Shown piece after piece: positions 55,017 to 64,000 of a stretch of 64,000 nucleotides of DNA. Within the stretch, counting starts at the first letter, position 1, and each line of letters starts with the position of its first letter. This DNA comes from Theristus sp. LFF4_11 (Eukaryota > Nematoda > Chromadorea > Monhysterida > Xyalidae). The stretch spans positions 1 to 64,000 of the forward strand of contig JASANC010002084.1 of the NCBI GenBank assembly GCA_030248135.1, written 5' to 3'. Both the position numbers and the translations under genes were made by a program. The notes under the pieces were generated by a model that was not told where the DNA came from, did no database searches, and saw only the letters and a list, made by a program, of their open reading frames with translations.

Positions 55017-58000
55017 CCACAACAACAACAACAACAACAACAACAACATGGAGAAACAGAACACGAGCACGAGCACGCCGAATCTGCAGCGAGCTCGTTC
55101 GATCAGCAGTTCATTGTGCAGCTCACTGGACACGTCCGGCATCGACGTCGAAGACTTGGACATGATGGACTGCCTGGTCACCGATGTCAGGACGTTCTCG
55201 GAGTCATTGGCGAAACTGGCCGAACTGCTCGATGAGAGGAACGACTCGGGAGTTGATGGTAAGGCTTTTTTTACTGTTGATTGCTGTTGATTATTATTTT
55301 GATTTATTCGGATCGTTGTCGCGCGAAAATGTCGTCATTCGCTTGAAGAGCACACCGGTTTGTCATGAACACGCGCCAGAAGTTTCAGTTTGGTTCATTC
55401 CTTCACGCGTTTTTTCTTCACGTGACGAGATCAGCCGAACAAGCCCCCCCCCCACGTGTTGCCGTACAACAACCGCATGTTTCAGCGCAGATGACGTAAT
55501 TTCAGTTTCGATCTGTTTTTCGCCTGTAGTTCTTTCTTTTTTTAATTGATTTTCTGTGGAATCAAACGTTTCACAAACGTCCAAAGAAAGACTAGATTTA
55601 TTTCTAGGGAGTGGATTTTTCTAGATACACTGTATCTGTATCTTTCTGGAATGGATTTCTTTCCAAGGCTGCTTGTGATTGCAGAACGTCACGGTCAGTC
55701 GTTCTGCGTGCGTGTGCATGACACAGTCACCGAAGTGAGTCGCCATTTCAAAGAGCTACTTCGATACCAGTTCTTGAAAACTACTGACCTGTTGACTCCC
55801 GCTTCTAGTCTCGTTCATTCAGTGAAAGGTTGGTGTTGTTGTGATACATAGTTTTTGGTTGTTTTTGCAGCTGTGGACTGGGTAAAACGCGAGGAGATGG
55901 TCTTATTTTTTGTATTTCTGGTATCAATTGTTGCATTGTCTGTCTTTTCGCAGGTTTTTTGGACGCGCTTGATTTAAATGAAGCTTGACCGTGTTTTTTT
56001 GCAGAACTGAAATTTGGTGAATCGAATGAAGCAAACGATCGTGCTCACGACCGGGCAGCAGAAGCGATCAAGGCAATCGAGGTCGTGTTGGCCGAACGCT
56101 TGCGCACTTACATGTTCGTGAATGGGCGTGCTTGGCTGTTGCAAAAGTGTTTATTTTTCATGAAAATGTGTCATTGCCAAACATACAAAGAGGTTGGAGT
56201 AGGCCTTTTGCTTAACCATTTAAAAACTGTTAGCTCGATGTTAGCTCCTGTCACCGACTTTTGACCAAAAGCAGCCATCACAAATTTGCGTCGTCACATC
56301 TGCATTATTTATGCATCTTAAAAAAACATAAAAACAGCGACGTTGAAAAATATGCCAAATAAATACAAAAAACGAGTTTTTTTCAACAAGAAAAAAAGTG
56401 CGCCAGTCACGCCATGCAGTGATGGCGCCAGGCCGGGTTTGCATTGTGTACAGGGTGTTTAAAAACATCTGAAATGATTATTAATTTTTTTGATTTATTG
56501 CTTGCCAAAAAACTTGGTTCTGTTTGCTTTAGATCGTCAAAGCATTGGTTTCTTCTAGTCAAAAATCATTTTCATCATTTGCTTTTTTCTAATCCAAATG
56601 TGTTGTATTTGCATCAAAGTTGCACATTTCGGAACACGTTGAAGAAACAGCAAACGTTTTTGAGCCCCTGTATTTATCAGTTAATCAGTTTGCAGCAGCA
56701 AGTCCACGGCAGCTAATAATGATCGAAACTGAAACTGTATATGATCAAAGACCAAAAAACACTGATTACAGTTGTTGTGTACACAACACTGGCTGTGAAG
56801 CAGGTTTCACTGGTTTCGTTACCAGCAAGCACCTGAGCAATTTCCACTGCGAGATAAACGCCTATTCTCAGCAAAGTATCGCTGTTGCGTTTTGTTTTGT
56901 ATACCCCCTTTGTTTATTTTTTCAAATTTCAAAGTAGAACAGCCCAAACAGAAGTCACATAACATGTCGAACAATGTTGCATTCCGTGCTCCCAGTGTCA
57001 GTCATGACATGAATCCGTTAGCGCACAGTATTAGCAGCAGCAGCAACTTGCTTTTGGCAACCAACGTTGCAAATGTGACTGCTCCAACTGATGCACCGCA
57101 TGATCCAATCAACACTGAATCACCAACCACTGACACGTTGAGTGTCCCGAAAGCGCCATGGAACGCTAAAATCTACGACCGACGCAACAGCGAAGGCCAC
57201 CGATCACCGAAACGCAGCATCGTCTGGGACACGATCTCGGAAGAGGTGACGCTTGATGCCGAGACGGTGTTCTCGAGTTTACCGCAATTGTTGGCGTCCG
57301 GTGAGACGGCGACGCCTCGCTGTAACTCGATCTCGCAACCGTCGCGCTTTCGGCGTCACTCGCCGCGACGTAATTTGTCGGTGCGCGAGAACAAACGTCG
57401 CGCCTGTGAGTTCCACGACAGCGCGAACGTCGTCGCGACCGATACGACGACAGCGACATTTCGAAGCGGTGACACAAATGAGAGTTGCCGAAAGAGCAGC
57501 AAAGAGACGGAACACAGCAGCAGCGTGCGTTTCGATTCACTTTTGTCAATGACGGACTCGACGTCGGAGTCACCGCCGATCGACGCAGGCGGTCGTGAGC
57601 ACGCACAAGTTGCATCACAGTACGCAATGCATCCGGGGGTTTTTCGAATTTTCTATCTTTTTGTTTTTACAAACTTCAAAACAATGTCGGCAACATTATT
57701 TGGACTAATCGCACAAGTGAACCCTGAACTGAAAATAAGTATTCTGTTAGTTTAAAATTTTGTCTTTACACTTCTTTACGTGTGATCATGTGTGTTACAC
57801 ACAGTGATAATTGCGCGACATAAATTTTCCACATTTCAAAATATAAAAAACCCAGACGGTGAAACAGTTTTCCACTGAGCACTTGCATCAAAGAACGGGG
57901 ACTGAAAATGAGTTTTTTCAAGTTATACGCCAGTGCACTTGGTGTTCGCATGTACACATTTTGATGTACAGTCGCAAATTTACGGAGTAAAAATTTTAAA

Positions 58001-61000
58001 CAACATTTCCCCAACCCCAATAGTCCAGTGAAAAGCTTCATTCAGTTCAGGAGCAGCCAGAGCCACATCATACAAAAATGTAGTTGTTGATTTAAAAAAA
58101 ACGTTACTTGAATTTTTCCTGTGTGCAAAGTCTATAATTAAAGGTGATTTTTTAGTGACTGTAGTTTTTTATCACCTGCAAACAGTATCTTACTATTTTT
58201 AAACAATGTTGCTTGATTTGAACTGACGTGCGCGAGAAACGTCGCCCAGAAATTACAAAACTGTTTTCGTTTAAAAGAAATTTCTAATTTCTCTTCCAGG
58301 ATTATTTGTTTCCACTTTTCCAGTTTTACGAACAGCCACATGAATACACGATATTCCGTTTTTCACACGATAAATCACGTCAGAAAATGTGTAAAACAAA
58401 ATTAGTGTTTCTTACAGTACAGCTGCGTAAAACTTCATGTTCTTGAAATTTACACATGCCTCACCCCCCCCCCCCATTCATGCACTCGCGCGCGCTGAAA
58501 CGCCGGCGCCACTTATAACACGTGAAGCTGTGACGCTTTTGCTCCATGAATGTGTAGCGAAGTGACGCCGCGTGAACTGACGCCAGCGCTTCAATCAGGC
58601 CTTTTTATTCCGCTTCAGCAGTTTGTCTGTTTTGTAAATTTTGAGCAGTTGTTTAATGTTAATTGCAGGATTGGCGATTATCTAAGTTGGGAAATGAGCC
58701 AAGATGTTGACAACCATTACCACAAGTCATCTTACGGCAATCTTTGTCAGGTTAGTTTGATGTTCAGCTGTAAAAACTGCATTTTTACAGCTGCATAGTA
58801 TTCTAGCAGAAAAACGTTCGAGATTTTATTGACACAAAGAAAAACCGTCATTTCATAAAATTCCATGACGGTTTCAACGCTAAGCTACTTTTTGTTTGGT
58901 TGGTAATCTACTTTTTTATTTTGTTATTGCCTATTGTTTCGTTTACCTATTTATTCGTCACAGTTTGGATCACCTTAGTCAATTCAACACCACAAGTCAT
59001 TTTTTCACCGTTTTTATTTTCTTTCTTAGGAAAGCCAACACTTGTTACAATAGTTCCTTTGCTTCATTTGTGGCAGAATGCACGTTTTTTCATTCGCAAG
59101 TTGTAGCGTTTCAAGCATTAGTGGACGCTGTCTGAAACGGTCACAAAGAGAGAAAATGACTAAAAACTCAAAATGCAAACTTACCAACAACGTGTTTTCT
59201 TCTGTAATATCTATTTCAGTTTTTTTCGCAATCGTTTATTGGTTTTTGGATTGGTCATCGCGGCAGGGTCGGGTTTCACAGCGCTTGACCAATACATAAA
59301 TGATTAGAAAATCATGATTATTTTGTCGCTGTTTGGCTGCATTGTACTTGTTGGTACAGGTTTTCCATTCAAACGCCGCGTGCTTTTTTTACAAGTGAAA
59401 CGGTTTGCGCTTATGATTTCAACCTTTCGGTTTCAGACTGAAAAAACGCCTTCTATAGGCTCTTACTGAATATAAAAGCCCATTTATTTTAATAAATATA
59501 CGGAAAAAAATTATATTTATAACCGGTTTTGTGATTTCTCGCAAGAAAACACACAACACACTGCGTTGTTTGTTTAAGTAATGTGTAATCGCAGTAATAT
59601 CACACTTTTCGTCAAAATCCTTTGCGCTACGGAAAAAATTCTAGTGCGATTTTCCACATTTTTTACCACATACCTCGTTTTCACAGTCGCGATTATAAAC
59701 CGTTTTTTCGGATGTTGAAGTTTTTTGTAGATCACTCAAGACCAGAATCATACCATTTTATTCATATTTTTATTTGTGATTATTTTATTTATTTTACAAC
59801 GTCGTTTTGTATTTGGTTCTTTCTTTGAAAAAGACGATAGGACACATTTTTTTCAGTTGAAACTGGTCAGATCTTTTTGATTGATTTGCTCAACTCGATT
59901 CGATATTTTCAAAATGAAAACTTTTGCGTGGAGGCGTTGGACTTTGTTGTGCCAACATAAACAGATGTGTGAACCACAGTTGAATTTCAAAACTAAATGG
60001 AAACTTCCATATGTTTGATTTTTTGCACTAGTATTCGGAAACTTTGTTTTCACTGTGTTGAGCAAGGTTTAGCTACTTTTTACATTTTTACGGTGTAAGG
60101 GTTGAAACACATCTGTCGAAATGCAGCAGTGTTGTTGTGTCGAAGCAAAGGCGGGAAAACTAAAAACGAAATAAAAATAAATGATCGCAACTTTTGATAA
60201 TGCATCCAGTCGTCAAGTTTTTTACTGCTTCCAGCTGGTTTTTCAATGTTTTCCTGTATCACACAAGCAGCTCATAATTTTATGAATAAACTGCTTTCTC
60301 ATGCAAACCTTTGTATTTTGTTTTTTTGTTCATCGCTGTAAAATCTTTTTATTTGCAAAAACATTATTAAACTTATTTGCAAAAACATTATTAAACTTAT
60401 CTTGCAGCGTCTAGCCAGCATTTGTTTTACGAAAAAACAGACATTATTGGTCCGTACTTGGTTTTTGACAAGCGTTTTTATTCCATAGCCGCTCCAGCTA
60501 ATATGGTTGCTCACAGTTTTGCTTCATCACACTCACACATTGTCTTGCAGCAAACCAAGTTTTTCATGTCAGTTTAATGTTAGTTTCTTAAAATTTTCAC
60601 TCTTGTGCAAAAAAACGTGTTTTCTGTTGCATTTTCAGTCAACCGAAGATCTGAGTGAATCGGTTCGATCGGGCACTTCAAACGAGACGGACAACCAGAA
60701 CAGACACGACCGGTCACTGGTCGGTAGTTCGCGTGCAGCAACGGCGACTGACTTGAATCAAGCGGCGCCACAAGGGGCAGGCGGCTTTGCGAGGCGCGGC
60801 AGTGTCCGCGGCAAAATGGTCACCTCGTCGAAGGCAATGTTGACGAGACGTCCGAGTGCCTACGAGATGAAGTCACCTGTCGCTGGCGGTCAGTTTCGCT
60901 TAATCATTTTACACTTTTCACGCGTTTTAGTGGGTTACGTTGTTCTTGTGCGATGAAATCGATATGACAGGAGCAAACTAATTGACCAATTTTGATGAAA

Positions 61001-62000
61001 TTCCCAACTTTAGCTCTGTGCAAAATTTTATCTCAACCGAAAAGCAGGCACTTGCTGCGTAAATACAGAGCAGAAAAATCTAAAATCTAAAGAATAAACA
61101 TTTGGTCTGTGTAGAAGGCAAAACAAATAAATAATTATTAACAGATTCCACGGAATAGACTGTATGCAATTATGTAATGATTCTTCGTTAAACCTTTGAG
61201 TAAGTAACTTTGACTTTAAGTAAGTTTTTTAATATGAGCAAAATTGATAGAGCGCTTGAAGAGTTAAAATGAACAATCTTGGGTGCCCTAACATCCGACA
61301 ACCCCCATTTTGTTTTTCGCACAAGCTACTTAAGGTGTTCACTTAAACTGAAATTTTATTAAATGTAAGGTCACTCTCACCACTATGTAGTTCTGTTGAA
61401 ATTATAGAAATCGGAAAATCGAATATTGAGTTTTTACTTTTAGTGGGCTAATCTTTATTTGTTTTGACACAAGTATCATGGTACTGAATTGTTTCCAAAT
61501 GGTATTGTGCTGTTTGTGCATGTCGAAACAATGACTGTATCTCCTTGGAAGTTGTACCACTGCAAAATTATTTTGTTCCTGCATCACACAAAAAAAGTAT
61601 TATGCGTTAGCCAGTGCCTTAGGCTGTGCCATTCCTTTCTCTGTGCCACAGTCCGTATCTCAGGTTATTCCATTCCGTTCTCTGCGCTTCTCTCCGCGGC
61701 TTTACCTCAATCAAAAATTCCACGTCGTCGTACCCGAAATGGTTGTTAAAGCGTTTTGCGGTCGTTTCTCAACATCACCTAGACGCGACCCCGCTCAGCT
61801 CGTCACTGGCTGGTTGGCTTTCAGATGCTGAAAAACGACCGCAAAACGCCTTCACAAGAATTTCGGGTATGTCGACACACTCGGTGTACTACCAAGATTT
61901 ATTGACAGGCACAAAGAAAGGCACATATAGAAGAATGGCACAACCTGAGGCACAGATCAAGGCACGTTATCCTTTGGTGTCTGTGCACGCACGCGTGTAA
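54832..62000 (+). CDS. Unrecognised poly-Asn protein, 7 exons, 628 aa
   Basis: Exons joined by consensus sites and phase: 54832-55258, 55685-55828, 56005-56127, 56935-57619, 58669-58750, 60639-60888, 61825-62000. I do not recognise the family. The N-terminus has a tract of about 45 Asn (AAC repeat). A conserved-looking region follows: SISSSLCSSLDTSGIDVEDL, then FSESLAKLAELLDERN, VSRHFKELLRYQFLKTTDLL and AAEAIKAIEVVLAERL, which look like amphipathic helices. The middle is low-complexity Ser/Thr/Arg-rich. The end (RRGSVRGKM, RRPSAYEMKSP, then THSVYYQDLLTG..KGTYRRM) contains several basic RR.S sites, possible phosphorylation sites. There is no signal peptide or membrane segment, so it is probably cytoplasmic. 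The exon 3 donor and exon 5 are the least certain. AATAAA is at 62281. Confidence 0.68.
54925..55048 (+). repeat. (AAC)n microsatellite coding poly-Asn
   Basis: About 40 AAC codons interrupted by one CAC, in frame within exon 1 of the 628-aa gene. The antisense poly-Leu frame is a shadow. Allele length is likely variable. Confidence 0.9.
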
Positions 62001-63052
62001 CATGGCTGCAAGGTTTTCCAAACATCCAGTATTATTTTTATTTTCAGAACATACAATACATAAACCATTCGTTTAAGCCTGCAAACGTTTTCTGAATCCA
62101 GAACATATATCCACGTAGTGTCTATAAAATTGTACAAAATACAAACACAGCAAACAACAATACACAAGCTGTAAAAATTCGATCTGTTTTAAAAAGGCCT
62201 TTGTGAAATTGTTCTGTGTATGACCTGTTTGGTACCAAAAGCGAGCAACTTTTATGCTTTTGATATACAAAAAAAAAACGAATAAACCTAACTTTCAATT
62301 TTTTTGTGAGTCACTTTGCTTGTTAAGTTCAGAAGTAAACCAAACAATTCATTGCTCTTGCTATATGTATTGGTCCAAATTCTTGTATCTGATATTTTGG
62401 CTGATATGGAGAATGCTACTGCAAACTATGACCGAACAAACAGCCATGTGATAAAAAGTGGGTGTTTGTTTCAAGTTTTACAAAAGGTGCACACAATTTT
62501 CACTGAGTTGTTGACTCAATGGCAATGCAACATCGAAAATGGTTTTTTTGCTTCTGTTTTGCCGTCGCAGTGTGCATCGAACTTGATTTTTTCGGTTATT
62601 CACTGTATTTAAAGTTAGCTCATGTCTCGCTGCATTCCAAAACGTGTTGACTTTGGTTCTGCTATCTTTTTTGTCTTGTTAAATTATTTCAGATTGTTCA
62701 ATCAAGGTTTTTGCTGATTGCTTGTTTCAACTGCCGAGAGTTTATATTTGTTTGTTACAAAAGTTTGCCATTGGTTTTAACTTGTCATCATTAGAGTATG
62801 GGCATGTTCTCCCAAAGATTTGAAAGCACGATAATAAACATATGCACGCTGCATGTTCACTTTAATGTTGCCTTGTTTATTCGATTCGCATGATTTTGGA
62901 AAATTGACAAAAAATCCAGTTTTTTACTATGCGTGTGACACACTGTTTGGTTTAAGCATGTTATGTTCTATACATGTTGTATTGAAAGCTACTGAAAGTT
63001 AAAAAATGTAAATTATCGAGTTTTTGTATTGTGTGCGGCACAAACTTATCTA
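62001..63052. other. 3' flank, no gene
   Basis: It contains AATAAA at 62281 for the upstream gene. Short open frames at 62254-62612 have no features. Nothing else is seen. Confidence 0.4.
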
Positions 63053-63662
63053 CAGTGGCGGCCAAAAGTGTTGGAACGCTGTGCGCGTGTGTGCGTGTGT
63101 GATGTGTATTGCGCGTGTGTTCCATCAGCCGTACAAACGCTATAAAAGAATCCCATGCTAATTTTTTTTGTTTTTTAGACCACTGAGTGTATCTAGCACA
63201 CTATTCGCAGGTTTTTTTACTGAAGCATACATTTATTTGACAAATACCGAACATTACAACACGCCTCCATCGCATATGACTGGCAGTAAAATGATTCAAA
63301 ATCATTGGTAAGAAAACTATTTTACGATGTATTAGCATTTGTTTGTGTTTGAATTATCTAACAGACGTGTGTTGCGTTCATGTTTCGGGTTCCAGTCGGG
63401 TTGTATTGTTTATTCCGCTATGTTTTCTTGCCAAATAATTTTGAAACAGTTTTACTGCCAAATGGAGGTGTGTTGTAATGTTCGGTATCTGTCAAATAAA
63501 TGTATGCTTCAGCGAAGAAAACTGCGGATAGTGTATTAGATGTACTCAGTAATCACAAAAACAAAAAAAATAGCATGGGATTCTTATAATAGGCTGATGA
63601 TACACACGCGCAACACACGCGCACACATGCGCGCAGCGTTCCAACACTTTTGGCCGCCACTG
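63053..63662. mobile_element. Tc1/mariner-type MITE with long TIRs, 610 bp
   Basis: It starts CAGTGGCGGCCAAAAGTGTT and ends with the reverse complement (AACACTTTTGGCCGCCACTG), flanked by TA on each side (63051-63052 and 63663-63664). The inverted arms are about 230 bp and include GTGTGCGCGTGT-type microsatellite and the block AAATACCGAACATTACAACA. The central 150 bp is unique and non-coding. CAGTGGCGGCCAAAAGT with a TA duplication is typical of Tc1/mariner elements. Confidence 0.88.
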
Positions 63663-63664
63663 TA

Positions 63665-64000
63665 AAATTGAACTTTCAATAAACTGTGGTCTTTTTAAAA
63701 AGCAAACCGTTAATGTACCATGCGTGTATAGCATAAAACCTTGCATACAAACTCAAATCATAGCAATCGAATCGGTTTTACTATTTTTATAATGTTTTTA
63801 TTTAAAAAAAATCGCTACTTCATATTAATATTTTGATAGCTATAAACATAAACTACTAACAGTTTCACTACCACACTTTGAATTTTGCATATTATCTACC
63901 TTCATACAGTATGGCCGAATAAATGAGGCAGTCCATCAAGGCGGGATCAGCCGCAGACTAGGAGTTGTCTTTTTTAAAAAAGCCAACATAATTCCTAATC
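63665..64000. other. AT-rich end of window
   Basis: No gene seen. The last bases (ATTCCTAATC) may be the start of another telomere-like CCTAAT motif cut by the window edge. Confidence 0.3.

Noticed and set aside
54816..55181. Minus-strand poly-Leu hydrophobic protein
   Set aside because: Antisense shadow of the AAC (Asn) repeat in exon 1 of the 628-aa gene.

Overview
This is a eukaryotic (metazoan) window with intron-rich genes, canonical GT-AG splicing and a heavy load of mobile DNA. A nematode is the most likely source. The evidence is a very long secreted protein built from lustrin-type cysteine-rich repeats, two short Gly/Tyr-rich secreted peptides of the kind nematodes make in families, a DMSR/srw-like neuropeptide receptor, and telomere-like (CCTAAN)n motifs. 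The taxon is an inference. No species is claimed.

Layout. Positions 1-14,300 hold no host gene that I can see and form a nested transposon graveyard. At least five copies of a roughly 700-bp hAT-type MITE (TIR TAGGGTTGTTAAA, 8-bp target duplications) lie here. One of them is interrupted by a 4.2-kb jockey/CR1-type LINE and by another copy of itself. There are also poly-C/poly-G blocks, a 402-bp dispersed direct repeat, a tRNA-derived SINE and an inverted pair of CCGGCCC minisatellites. Positions 14,628-17,410 (+) encode an ASCC1 homologue (KH plus 2H phosphoesterase). Positions 18,039-27,978 (-) are one 26-exon gene for a 1,512-aa signal-peptide-bearing Cys-repeat protein. I could join its exons with consistent phase throughout. 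Its intron 2 carries a very young gag-only LTR retrotransposon with identical LTRs. Positions 31,819-32,113 and 35,246-35,667 (-) are two paralogous two-exon Tyr-rich peptide genes. Positions 37,903-42,318 (-) are a 7-exon class A GPCR. Positions 43,983-46,464 (-) are a 4-exon SAP18 homologue with a GC-AG intron. Positions 46,500-50,420 are minisatellites, a 190-235-bp satellite and telomere-like motifs. Positions 54,832-62,000 (+) are a 7-exon gene for a 628-aa poly-Asn-containing protein that I do not recognise. A Tc1/mariner-type MITE with long TIRs closes the window at 63,053-63,662.

The host genes have unrelated roles: splicing/deacetylase-complex biology (SAP18), the ASCC complex (ASCC1), neuropeptide signalling (GPCR), and secreted or extracellular products (Cys-repeat protein, Tyr-rich peptides). 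The common theme is that introns of three of the six multi-intron or well-resolved genes (ASCC1, the Cys-repeat gene, SAP18) have absorbed the same mobile families seen in the gene-free part. Exon coordinates were assembled by hand from splice consensus, reading frame and family similarity. No search or computation was run.
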